Positions 49,203 to 56,768 of a stretch of DNA of 64,000 nucleotides are shown in pieces. Position 1 is the stretch's first letter; each line of letters begins with the position of its first letter. Under the pieces are notes generated by a model. The model was not told the DNA's origin, did not search any database, and saw nothing but the letters and a program-made list of their open reading frames with translations. The stretch is from an uncultured Clostridia bacterium (GTDB lineage: Bacteria > Bacillota > Clostridia > Christensenellales > Borkfalkiaceae), in assembly GCA_944372575.1 (NCBI GenBank), contig CALVZS010000002.1, forward strand, positions 62,001 through 126,000, read 5' to 3'. The position numbers were made by a program, and so were the translations under genes.

Positions 49203-49618
49203 AGGTACTTATTGTGTATTGGTCGGGAACGGGCAATACTGAGGCGATGGCGCAGGCCGCCGCACAGGGCGTGCAGGCTGCGGGAGGGGAGGCGGAACTT
49301 CTGCCTGTTGCGGCGGCGCCCGCAGGGCTTGATGGGGACGTCATCCTCATGGGGTGTCCCGCCATGGGGTCGGAGGAGCTGGAAGAAAGCGAGTTCGAGC
49401 CGTGGTTTGCGCAAGTCCTGCCTGCCCTTGCAGGGAAACGGGTGGGGCTGTTCGGCTCCTATGACTGGGGGGACGGCGAATGGATGCGCGCCTGGCAGGC
49501 GCGCGTGCAGGAGGCGGGCGGTATCATGATCGCCGACGGACTCATCTGCAACAATGCGCCGGATGCGCGGGCGCTCGCGGCGTGCGAAGCGCTCGGAGCG
49601 GCAGCGGCAAGAGCATAA
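49199..49618 (+). CDS. Flavodoxin
   Basis: The 139-residue product begins MKVLIVYWSGTGNTEAMA, the FMN phosphate loop (SGTGNT at 9-14), and ends in the short flavodoxin form with GSYDWGDGEWMR near 86-98. Flavodoxins often replace ferredoxin under iron limitation. It is translationally coupled to the DUF3793 gene, under the same palindromic operator. AAAAGGAGG precedes the ATG. A terminator follows. Confidence 0.94.
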   Translation: MKVLIVYWSGTGNTEAMAQAAAQGVQAAGGEAELLPVAAAPAGLDGDVILMGCPAMGSEELEESEFEPWFAQVLPALAGKRVGLFGSYDWGDGEWMRAWQARVQEAGGIMIADGLICNNAPDARALAACEALGAAAARA

Positions 49619-49624
49619 AGTTAT

Positions 49625-49664
49625 AAAAACGGGGGCGGAACGGCGGTTTCGCCCCCGTTTTTGT
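49625..49664 (+). terminator. Terminator after flavodoxin
   Basis: The stem AAAAACGGGGGCG/CGCCCCCGTTTTT (49625-49637 with 49650-49662) has a 12-base loop and ends in a T-run. Confidence 0.9.
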
Positions 49665-49750
49665 GTGCGGGACGGTCTGTAACGCAGATGTCACGCAGTT
49701 GTAAAAAAATGTAAAATATGTCGAAGCGGGGTAAATTGCGCCGCCGCGCC

Positions 49751-49779
49751 TTGACAACCGTGTAAAAAAACAGTACAAT
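49751..49779 (+). promoter_or_regulatory. pfkA promoter
   Basis: TTGACA (49751-49756), 17-bp spacer, TACAAT (49774-49779). Leader about 24 nt with GGGAGGAGGAAGG. Confidence 0.87.
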
Positions 49780-49809
49780 GGAGAGCGGGTAATACGGGAG
49801 GAGGAAGGT

Positions 49810-50883
49810 ATGAAATTCGGGATTCTGACAAGCGGCGGCGATTGTGCGGGGCTCAACGCCGTCATCCGTGCCATCGGACTGTATCTCTTGCGCAACGGAA
49901 AGAATGTGGAACTCGTGGGCATTCCGGACGGCTACGGCGGACTCATCCGCGGGGAGAGTTATCCCCTGAAGCGGGAGGACTTTGAGGGCATTTTATCCCT
50001 CGGCGGCACCATTCTGCACACGTCGCGCCAGCCATTCAAGCGCATGACCGTCCCCGAGGAGGGCGGAACCAGGCTCTCCAGGATGCTTGCAAACTATAAG
50101 AAGATGGGGCTGGACTGCCTCTTCACGCTGGGCGGCGCGGGGACGCACAAGACGGCGGCGATGCTCTCCATGGAGGGGTGCAATGTCATCGGCGTACCTA
50201 AGACCATTGACAACGACATCTTCGGCACGGACGTCACCTTCGGGTTCCGCACGGCGGTGGAGGTAGTGACGGACGCATTCGACCGCATCTCCACGACGGC
50301 GGCAAGCCACAGCCGCATCATGCTCGTGGAAGTCATGGGCAACAAGGCGGGCTGGCTCACGCTGTATTCCGGCATCGCGGCGGGCGCTGATATGATCCTC
50401 ATCCCGGAGATCCCTTTCAGCCTCGATGCGGTGTGCGAATTTCTCTCCGCGCGCCTCGCGGCGGGAAAACGCTCGACGATGGTCGCCGTCGCCGAGGGCG
50501 CCGTGCTCGATTCGGAGGCAAAGTTCAAAAAGGAGCAGCGCGCCTTTGTGCGCACCGCACTGGGGGAGGCGACCGTCACCCGTCACCTCGCCGAAGTCAT
50601 CGGGCAGCGCACGGGCGCGGAGACGCGCTATTCCGTGCTCGGCTATCTCCAGCGGGGCGGCACGCCGTGCGCATACGACAGGCTGCTCTGTTCGCGCCTG
50701 GGCGGCTATGCGGCAAAGCTCGCGCTGGAGGGAAAGTTCGGCGTCACGGCGGCAGTCTCCGGCAGCGCCATCACCTTCAACGCGCTCGCAGACATCGCGG
50801 GCAAGTACAAGTTCGTGGATCCGAAGGGGGACGATGTGCAGTTTGCGCGCGGGATCGGCATTTCCCTCGGCGACCGGGCATAA
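49810..50883 (+). CDS. pfkA: 6-phosphofructokinase
   Basis: PFK phosphorylates fructose 6-phosphate, the committed step of glycolysis. The 357-residue product has LTSGGDCAGLNAVIR at the start, the substrate motif PKTIDND, and VEVMGNKAGWLTL. Lys in PKTIDND occurs in PPi-type and clostridial PFKs, whereas classic ATP enzymes have PGTIDND. The donor-site loop reads GGAGTHKTA, where related enzymes have GGDG or GGNG; the replaced residue helps bind Mg-ATP. The phosphate donor is therefore uncertain. The next gene starts 39 bases on. Confidence 0.92.
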   Translation: MKFGILTSGGDCAGLNAVIRAIGLYLLRNGKNVELVGIPDGYGGLIRGESYPLKREDFEGILSLGGTILHTSRQPFKRMTVPEEGGTRLSRMLANYKKMGLDCLFTLGGAGTHKTAAMLSMEGCNVIGVPKTIDNDIFGTDVTFGFRTAVEVVTDAFDRISTTAASHSRIMLVEVMGNKAGWLTLYSGIAAGADMILIPEIPFSLDAVCEFLSARLAAGKRSTMVAVAEGAVLDSEAKFKKEQRAFVRTALGEATVTRHLAEVIGQRTGAETRYSVLGYLQRGGTPCAYDRLLCSRLGGYAAKLALEGKFGVTAAVSGSAITFNALADIAGKYKFVDPKGDDVQFARGIGISLGDRA

Positions 50884-50922
50884 AATACACACAACGCGCT
50901 TTTCAAAGAAGGAGAAGAAACT

Positions 50923-52125
50923 ATGAAATATGCAGTGATCGACATCAGCTCCAGCAGCATCTCCATGATCGTTGCGGTGCAGGAGGGCGGCAAGACGGAG
51001 GTCGTGTTCAAGGAGCGCGCCTCCCTCTCGCTCGTACACTATCTGGAAGAGGAGGGGCTCTCCGCGCGCGGAACGGAAAAACTCGCTGATATGCTCACGC
51101 GTTTCAAGGAGACGGCGGCGGAGCTGGGCGTGGAGCGCGGCTACCTCATTGCCACGGCGGCATTGCGCCATGTGAAGAACTTCGATGCGATCGCCAAATG
51201 CGTCTTTGAGGTGACCGGGCTCACCGTCAACCTCATTGACGGAACGACCGAGGCGTACTGTGACTACGTCGCGAATCTCTATTATAAGACATGCGAGCGC
51301 CCCGTTCTCATCGACCTCGGCGGCAAGAGCATTGAGATCTGCGACCTCGCCAAGTCGAGCAAGGAGGACATGATGTGCTTCTCTTTCGGTCTGCTCGATT
51401 TGTACCGCAAGTTCGTCTCCAATATCTATCCCGATGCGAAGGAGGCAAAGGAGATCAAGCGTTACGTCAAGGAAAAGTTTGACCGTGCGCATCTCGCGGG
51501 AGAGGGGGTGTATTCCACCGCCGTCATGGTGGGCGCGTCCAACGCGGCGATCTATGACATCTATGCCGAATTTTCCGATGAGAGCGAGACCAACGGCGTC
51601 AAGACCATCCGCCGCAAGAAGTTCAAAAAGCTCGTCAAGCATCTTCTGACGGGGGAGGATCGTTCCCGGCTCGTGCTCAACAACGCGCCTGAAAAGCTCT
51701 ATCTCATCGGTTCGGCCGCGATCGTACTGAAATACCTCTTCAAACGCTTTGACGTCGAGCATATCGTCGTCAGCGAGCGCGGCGTCAAGGAGGGGTATCT
51801 GCAGCTCGTCCTTGAGGGGAAGGAGACGGGCGCATACTATGATTTTACGCGCGGCAGCGCGGACGGCGAGGCGCGCCTTTTGCCCGAAAAGCAGCCGGCG
51901 CCGAAAGCGGGCGGCAAGCGCGGCAGGCCCAAGAAGGCGGCAGCCGACGCGCAACAGCCCGTGCAGGCAGAGCCTGCCAGGAAAGCGGGCGGCAAGCGCG
52001 GCAGGCCCAAGAAGGCGGCAGCCGACGCGCGACAGCCCGCGCAGGCGGCTGAGTCCTCCGGCGGGGAAGCCGTTCCCTCCGATGCGGCTGCCTCGTCCTC
52101 CCCGTCCGAAGGCGGGCGCGCATGA
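50923..52125 (+). CDS. ppx: Exopolyphosphatase (Ppx/GppA) with two C-terminal AT-hook-like repeats
   Basis: Residues 1-320 form an ASKHA-fold Ppx/GppA phosphatase (AVIDISSSSISMIV near 4-17; TTEAYCDYVA; LIDLGGKSIEI), which removes phosphate from polyphosphate or pppGpp. The first loop is ISSSSIS where the family usually has GSNS. The tail (about 325-400) holds two near-identical 26-residue repeats with the core KRGRPKK (332-338 and 358-364), which is the AT-hook DNA-binding motif, in an Ala/Gln/Pro linker. The gene sits directly before ppk1, so the pair controls polyphosphate turnover. Confidence 0.88.
   Translation: MKYAVIDISSSSISMIVAVQEGGKTEVVFKERASLSLVHYLEEEGLSARGTEKLADMLTRFKETAAELGVERGYLIATAALRHVKNFDAIAKCVFEVTGLTVNLIDGTTEAYCDYVANLYYKTCERPVLIDLGGKSIEICDLAKSSKEDMMCFSFGLLDLYRKFVSNIYPDAKEAKEIKRYVKEKFDRAHLAGEGVYSTAVMVGASNAAIYDIYAEFSDESETNGVKTIRRKKFKKLVKHLLTGEDRSRLVLNNAPEKLYLIGSAAIVLKYLFKRFDVEHIVVSERGVKEGYLQLVLEGKETGAYYDFTRGSADGEARLLPEKQPAPKAGGKRGRPKKAAADAQQPVQAEPARKAGGKRGRPKKAAADARQPAQAAESSGGEAVPSDAAASSSPSEGGRA
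51904..52059 (+). repeat. 78-bp tandem repeat encoding the AT-hook segment
   Basis: Two copies (51904-51981 and 51982-52059), nearly identical for the first 65 bases, encode 26 residues each and keep the ppx frame. Confidence 0.88.
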
Positions 52126-52164
52126 TCGCCGGAACAATGCATTGAGAAGAGAAAGGGAAGATTT

Positions 52165-54249
52165 ATGATCAAGGAATTCGCCATACCGCAGAAAATCAAA
52201 AGAAAGTTCATCCGCGACATCTATGTCAACCGGGAATTCAGCTGGCTGCTCTTCAACAAGCGGGTACTCGATCAGAGCGTCGATCTCACCAACCCCATTC
52301 TGGAGCGGTGCAAATTTTTGTCCATTTTCACGTCCAATCTCGATGAATTTTTCATGGTGCGCGTGGGAAGCCTCGTCAATGAGAACCTGACCGAACCGAC
52401 GGAGACGGAGAACAAGACGCAGCTCACGGCCGCAAAACAGCTGGACGGCATTGCCGAAGTGGTGCGCCGGCTGTATGAGGCGCGTGCAGTCTGCTACAAT
52501 GTCCTGCGCAAGGAGCTCTCCTCCGTCGGTGTGAAGATCCTGCGCGCGTCCGATCTCACGCCCCGTCAGACGGAGGAATGCAGAGAGATCTTCCAGCACC
52601 ATGTGCTTCCTCTGCTCTCCATCATGGTGCTGGACGCAAAACATCCGCTCATGCAGTTTGAAAACAAGCGCAGCTACCTCATCTGCCAGCTGGAAAGGGA
52701 CGGCCGCCGTACGATCGGCGTCGTCGCCGTCAATCCTTCGCTCGACCGGCTGTACCGCCTGAGCGGGGAAAAGAAGGTGCGCCTCATCCCGCTCGAGGAG
52801 CTGGTGCGCCTGTTTGCAAAATATGCCTTTACCGGTTACACGGTCAGCGATCAGATGCTGCTGCGCGTCACGCGCAATGCCGACTTCGACACCGCCATCG
52901 AGGATACCGATCTGGAGCGCGACTTCACCGAGATCATGAAGCAGCGCGTCGAATCGCGCGCGAGGATGGGCATCGTCCGCCTGGAGGTGGACAGGGCGGA
53001 GAGCAAACTGAAGGAATTTGTCCTCAAGATCCTTAAACTCAATCCGAAGTTCTGCTTTACGGACGAGCGCTTCTTCGATTACAAGTTCCTCTTCTCGGTG
53101 GGGAATTATCTCCCGCGCGAGGAGGCGGCAAAGCTCAAATATCCTCCCTTCAAGGGGGCGATCCCGCCGGAGGTTGCCGTAGCGCCCTCGCTCATCGACC
53201 TCATTTCGGCGAGGGATGTCTTTTTGTCCTATCCCTATGACAGCATGGATCCCGTCGTCGATCTGCTGGAGGAGTGCTCCAAGGACGGACGCGTCAGCTC
53301 CATCATGATCACCATCTACCGCCTTGCGCATCACTCGCGCATTGCGGAACTTCTGTGCCGCGCCGCCGAGAACGGCAAACAGGTCACCGTCGTCATCGAA
53401 CTGTGCGCCCGCTTTGATGAGGAGAACAATCTCTATTTCGCCAACAAATTGCAGGAGGCGGGATGCACCATCATCTACGGCATGGAGAACTACAAGGTGC
53501 ATTCCAAGATCATCTCCATCGTCTTGAAAGACGGCGAGGAGGTGCGCTACATCACCCACCTCGGTACGGGAAACTACAACGAATCCACCTCCCGCCAGTA
53601 TACCGATCTGAATATTCTGACGGCGGACAGGGCGATCGGCGAGGACGCCGTGGCGTTCTTCCGCAACGTCTCCATCTGCAATCCGGACTTCACCTATGAG
53701 CGCCTGCTGGTCGCGCCCAAGACGCTCAAGAGCGGGCTCATCCGCTGTATCGACCGCGAGATCGAGAAGGCGAAGGCGGGCAAGGGCGGAAGCATCCTCG
53801 CCAAGATGAATTCCCTCACCGACAAGGAGATCATCGACAAGTTCGTGGCGGCGAGCGAGGCGGGCGTCCGCATCCGGCTCATCGTCCGCGGCATCTGCTG
53901 CCTGCTGCCCGGCGTCCCCGGAAAGACGGAAAATATCCGCGTCATCAGCATCGTCGGCAGGTTTCTGGAACATTCGCGCGTCTATTCGTTCGGGGACGGC
54001 GAAGATCGGGTCATGTACATCTCCAGCGCCGATCTCATGACGCGCAACACGGATAAGCGTGTGGAGATCGCCACACCCGTGCTCGACACCCGCATTGCCG
54101 AGCGCATCGACGGGATCCTGCAGACCATGCTCTCTGACAATATCAAGGCGCGCAAACTCTGCCCGGACGGGGAGTACCGCCGCGTGGAGATGTTGGGCGA
54201 AGCGCTCGACGCGCAGGAATATTTCCTTGCACATGCGGCGCAAAAATAA
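52165..54249 (+). CDS. ppk1: Polyphosphate kinase 1
   Basis: Ppk1 makes long-chain inorganic polyphosphate from ATP and can run in reverse. The 694-residue protein has the N domain (VNREFSWLLFNKRVLDQ), the head domain (FLSIFTSNLDEFFMVRVG), and two PLD-like catalytic domains. The autophosphorylated His lies in the YKVHSKI segment (53491-53511), with THLGTGNYNE downstream. The length is standard. The ribosome binding site is GAGAAAGGGAAG. The gene follows ppx by 39 bases and ends at a terminator. Confidence 0.96.
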   Translation: MIKEFAIPQKIKRKFIRDIYVNREFSWLLFNKRVLDQSVDLTNPILERCKFLSIFTSNLDEFFMVRVGSLVNENLTEPTETENKTQLTAAKQLDGIAEVVRRLYEARAVCYNVLRKELSSVGVKILRASDLTPRQTEECREIFQHHVLPLLSIMVLDAKHPLMQFENKRSYLICQLERDGRRTIGVVAVNPSLDRLYRLSGEKKVRLIPLEELVRLFAKYAFTGYTVSDQMLLRVTRNADFDTAIEDTDLERDFTEIMKQRVESRARMGIVRLEVDRAESKLKEFVLKILKLNPKFCFTDERFFDYKFLFSVGNYLPREEAAKLKYPPFKGAIPPEVAVAPSLIDLISARDVFLSYPYDSMDPVVDLLEECSKDGRVSSIMITIYRLAHHSRIAELLCRAAENGKQVTVVIELCARFDEENNLYFANKLQEAGCTIIYGMENYKVHSKIISIVLKDGEEVRYITHLGTGNYNESTSRQYTDLNILTADRAIGEDAVAFFRNVSICNPDFTYERLLVAPKTLKSGLIRCIDREIEKAKAGKGGSILAKMNSLTDKEIIDKFVAASEAGVRIRLIVRGICCLLPGVPGKTENIRVISIVGRFLEHSRVYSFGDGEDRVMYISSADLMTRNTDKRVEIATPVLDTRIAERIDGILQTMLSDNIKARKLCPDGEYRRVEMLGEALDAQEYFLAHAAQK

Positions 54250-54260
54250 GATCGATTATG

Positions 54261-54295
54261 AAAAAGGGGCTGCCTTGCAGGGCAGTCCCTTTTTT
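54261..54295. terminator. Terminator after ppk1, also serving the convergent gene
   Basis: AAAAAGGG...CCCTTTTT flanks an inner CTGCC/GGCAG stem (about 54270-54286). Symmetric A/T tracts allow termination in both directions. Confidence 0.88.
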
Positions 54296-54333
54296 GTGCG
54301 ATGATCGGGCGGGTGTACTGTTTTGCCGGTGTG

Positions 54334-54780
54334 TCATTGCATGAATGCGCCGCGGCGGGTTTTTTCCGGAAGGAGGTACAGGAGAGCAGACAGGATATAT
54401 ACCGCCGATGCGCACAATGCCTGCATGGGATAGAGGGCGACGGCCTGCTCCGGGATGAGCATGGCGAGCAGCACGAGCTGCCCCGCAAGGTACGCCGCGG
54501 CAAGCTGCCAGGCAAGGGGCAGGGGCAGGAAGCGCACGATGACAACGCCGATGCAGGCGCACAGCGCGATGGTCACAAGGATGCCCGCCTTGTCCGTTCT
54601 CCACGCAAGGCGCGGAGCGGCAAGCGCGCCGAGGGCGATGGCGGCCGCCTCCGGGAAGAGGATCTCCCGTTCGCGGAAAAGTTCCGCGGCGCCCGTCATA
54701 CCCGAGATCACAACAAGAAAAAGGGCGCAGGGCAGCAGGCGGCGCAGCCGCCCGGAAATTGTCCCGCGTTCCTTTTTCAT
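54334..54780 (-). CDS. Hypothetical multi-pass membrane protein
   Basis: The 148-residue product has a basic N-terminus and about four to five hydrophobic helices (from about 17 to 138). The FPEAAAIALGALAAP segment recalls HPP-type membrane proteins, but the match is too weak for a call. The start at 54780 has CGGAG upstream, and lies just after the 6S RNA terminator on the same strand, so it may be read through from that promoter; no separate promoter is seen. Confidence 0.65.
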   Translation of the reverse strand: MKKERGTISGRLRRLLPCALFLVVISGMTGAAELFREREILFPEAAAIALGALAAPRLAWRTDKAGILVTIALCACIGVVIVRFLPLPLAWQLAAAYLAGQLVLLAMLIPEQAVALYPMQALCASAVYILSALLYLLPEKTRRGAFMQ

Positions 54781-54790
54781 ACTCGCTCCG

Positions 54791-54823
54791 GAAAACGCCC
54801 CGGATGCACAAGGCATCCGGGGC
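54791..54823 (-). terminator. Terminator of the 6S RNA gene
   Basis: The 11-bp perfect stem GCCCCGGATGC/GCATCCGGGGC (54797-54807 with 54813-54823) is followed on the minus strand by GTTTTC. Confidence 0.85.
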
Positions 54824-55019
54824 AGAAATATGCAAAAGAAGGACATCCGCCTGTGCCGCAGCGCAAAGAATGGTGAACCCGCTTCTCGCAGGTGGGTGCG
54901 CCGCGCAGGAGTATCGGCCTTTCCGTCAGCGACAGACCTCGCCTAGCTCCTTCCGACAAGCGCTCCCGTAACATCTTTGTGGATTCCGCTTAATTTACGC
55001 TCCGAACACCGCAGGTGTC
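54793..55019 (-). ncRNA. ssrS: 6S RNA (SsrS-like)
   Basis: A stretch with no protein frame has its own promoter and terminator and gives an RNA of about 190-230 nt. The 5' part has TGTTCGGAGCG and ATCCACAAAGATGTT, and the 3' part has GGTTCACC and CTGCGGCACAGGCGGATG. The two ends can pair over long helices with a large central bubble, as 6S RNA does when it mimics an open promoter and binds sigma-A RNA polymerase. An SRP RNA is the main alternative because GGAAGGAGC occurs, but the layout fits 6S better. This RNA occupies most of the otherwise empty gap 54781-55085. Confidence 0.72.
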
Positions 55020-55025
55020 ATCTAT

Positions 55026-55054
55026 AGTATAGCACGCTGCACAAAAAAATGCAA
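55026..55054 (-). promoter_or_regulatory. Promoter of the 6S RNA gene
   Basis: Minus strand: TTGCAT (55049-55054), 17-bp spacer, TATACT (55026-55031). The predicted transcript start is near 55019. Confidence 0.85.
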
Positions 55055-55085
55055 CTGCTCGGCGCAGGAAAGATGCGGAAAAGAA

Positions 55086-55583
55086 CTATACCCGGTAGAG
55101 CAGGGAAAACAATCTCTTTCCCGTCTGCGTCCGTACGATATGTTCGGCGAAGTGCGCAAGGCTCTCCGGCGGCACGCCCTCCTCGAAGGCGTTGACCAGC
55201 ATATCCGCCTCCACCAGGATGCGCAGGAGCAAATCGTCCCCGATCCTGGAATAACTGTGGTGCAGCGAGATCATGCGGCAGATGCGCTCCGCCGTCTGTG
55301 TATCTTCCCCGAGGGAAGCGAGCAGCTCCCTTGCGACGGGGACGCCCTCGATCTGCTGGTACTTCCCGTCCGCGCAGCCGTACTTTTTCTCGCTGTTGGG
55401 GATGCCGATGTCATGCAGGCAGGCGGCCATCTGCAGGAGTTCCTCCTCCTGCGGGGGAAGCGCCTCCTCCTCGGCTATGAGGGAGGAGATCTGCAGCACT
55501 TTTAGAAAATGCTGGATGCGCTTCACGTCGCCGTCGAAGTAGCCGATCGCGGCGAAACAGACCGCGCGCACGCGGGGCGTCAC
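55086..55583 (-). CDS. HD-domain phosphohydrolase
   Basis: The 165-residue protein has the HD metal-site pattern: H25, the HD pair (H57-D58 in CLHDIG), a later His pair in SLHHSYSRI and Asp in VEADMLV. It resembles small predicted HD hydrolases of Clostridia (metal-dependent phosphatases acting on nucleotides or related compounds). The start is GTG at 55583 with GGAGG upstream, overlapping the pyridoxamine kinase stop by 4 bp, so the two are cotranslated. Confidence 0.87.
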   Translation of the reverse strand: MTPRVRAVCFAAIGYFDGDVKRIQHFLKVLQISSLIAEEEALPPQEEELLQMAACLHDIGIPNSEKKYGCADGKYQQIEGVPVARELLASLGEDTQTAERICRMISLHHSYSRIGDDLLLRILVEADMLVNAFEEGVPPESLAHFAEHIVRTQTGKRLFSLLYRV

Positions 55584-56386
55584 TTTGCCGCCTCCGCCTC
55601 GAGGGCGGTGAGGAAGGGGTAGATCTCGCGCTCGTAGTTGAGTCCGTACCGGCGATCCGTCACTTCCTTTTGGGTGCGCAGGATGGCGTGGTAGCAGAAC
55701 TGTGCGGTGAGCGCGAGCGCACGCTCCATCTCCAGCCCGCGCGCAAGGCAGCCGCAGAATGCCGAGGCAAACACGTCGCCCGCCCCGTGGAAGGAGCCTT
55801 CCACGCAGGGGATCTCCATGCGTTTTTCCGCGCCGTCGAAGTAATAGATGCCGTATCCGTCCTCCGTCTTTGCGCCCGTGATGACGGGGTGCGGACAGAC
55901 GCCGTGCAGGGCGCGCAGGGCGGCGGAGAAGTCGCGCGTACCCGTCAGAAGAAAGCTCTCCGTCTCGTTGGGCAGGATGTAATCCGCCTCGGCGCACAGG
56001 GAGAGCATCTCCTGCGCAAAGGCGCCGTCAAAGCCCTTGTAGAAGGTGAAATTGTCCCCGAGGACGGGATCGACCACAAAGGTGCCGCCCTCCTTCAGAA
56101 AGCGCCGTCTGACGTCTTTCACAAAGGAGATCTGCGTGCGGCTGCCCAGATACCCGCTGTAGATGAGGTCATACCTGAGCCCGAGCCTTTCCCAATGGTC
56201 ACAGATCCTGCCCATTTCCTCATCCAGAGCCAGGAAGGTATAGCCCGAAAATCCGCCCGTGTGGGTGGACAGAAGGGCGGTGGGCAGGATGTCGCACGTC
56301 ACGCCGCACGCCGAGAGGACGGGCAGCGCAACGGTCAGGGAGCATTTGCCCACGCAGGAGATATCGTTGATACACAGCACGCGCAT
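55580..56386 (-). CDS. Pyridoxamine/pyridoxal kinase
   Basis: The 268-residue ribokinase-fold protein begins MRVLCINDISCVGKCSLTVALPVLSACGV, the usual start of PdxK/PdxY-type kinases that salvage vitamin B6. It has the TGGFSGYTF loop, DPVLGDN and the catalytic GSFHGAGDVFASA motif near 205-217 (GAGD anion hole). Length is typical. A perfect-consensus promoter lies upstream and an HD hydrolase gene follows. Confidence 0.92.
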   Translation of the reverse strand: MRVLCINDISCVGKCSLTVALPVLSACGVTCDILPTALLSTHTGGFSGYTFLALDEEMGRICDHWERLGLRYDLIYSGYLGSRTQISFVKDVRRRFLKEGGTFVVDPVLGDNFTFYKGFDGAFAQEMLSLCAEADYILPNETESFLLTGTRDFSAALRALHGVCPHPVITGAKTEDGYGIYYFDGAEKRMEIPCVEGSFHGAGDVFASAFCGCLARGLEMERALALTAQFCYHAILRTQKEVTDRRYGLNYEREIYPFLTALEAEAAK

Positions 56387-56416
56387 AGGAGCACCTCAGT
56401 CAAAAGGATGGTTTGC

Positions 56417-56445
56417 ATTATACGCGGTTTGTAAAATTTTGTCAA
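56417..56445 (-). promoter_or_regulatory. Pyridoxamine kinase promoter (perfect consensus)
   Basis: Minus strand: TTGACA (56440-56445), 17-bp spacer, TATAAT (56417-56422). Leader about 24 nt. Confidence 0.9.
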
Positions 56446-56492
56446 GGGATCCGGATACGGCGCGCAAAAATCAGAATTTTTGCCGGCAGACC

Positions 56493-56520
56493 TTGCATTT
56501 TTTTCGCTGTGTGCTATAAT
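56493..56520 (+). promoter_or_regulatory. Promoter of the HMA protein gene
   Basis: TTGCAT (56493-56498), 16-bp spacer, TATAAT (56515-56520). Nine bases to the ATG at 56530. Confidence 0.75.
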
Positions 56521-56529
56521 AAAGGGGTC

Positions 56530-56754
56530 ATGAAACGTGTCATCGAAGTGGACGGAATGTGCTGCAAGCGCTGCGCCGAGCGCGCGGAACGCAAACTTTT
56601 GCTGCTGGACGGCGTAACGGGCGCCAAGGCAAACTTCAAAAAGGGGATCATTTTCGTGGAGACCTCGCTCCCCGACGCTGCCCTTGCGGACTGCGTGAAC
56701 GACGCGGGGTTCAAGGTGACGCTCGTGCGCGAGCGGCGCGGGCTGTTCGACTGA
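56530..56754 (+). CDS. Small heavy-metal-associated (HMA) domain protein
   Basis: The 74-residue protein is one ferredoxin-like HMA domain with the metal loop GMCCKRC (C11, C12, C15), that is, a CxxC with an extra adjacent Cys in place of the usual Thr/His. It resembles copper chaperones or the N-terminal domains of P-type ATPases but no pump is beside it. An AAAGGGG sequence lies 2-8 bases before the ATG, though the predicted transcript start is near 56527, so it may not be in the mRNA. The next gene is a membrane protein, 14 bases after the stop. Confidence 0.85.
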   Translation: MKRVIEVDGMCCKRCAERAERKLLLLDGVTGAKANFKKGIIFVETSLPDAALADCVNDAGFKVTLVRERRGLFD

Positions 56755-56768
56755 AAAGGGGCGCTGTT

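Noticed and set aside
54781-55085. SRP RNA or RNase P RNA in the gap
   Set aside because: GGAAGGAGC alone recalls SRP, but the long paired ends, central bubble and UGUUCG/GUUCACC positions fit 6S better; RNase P motifs are absent.
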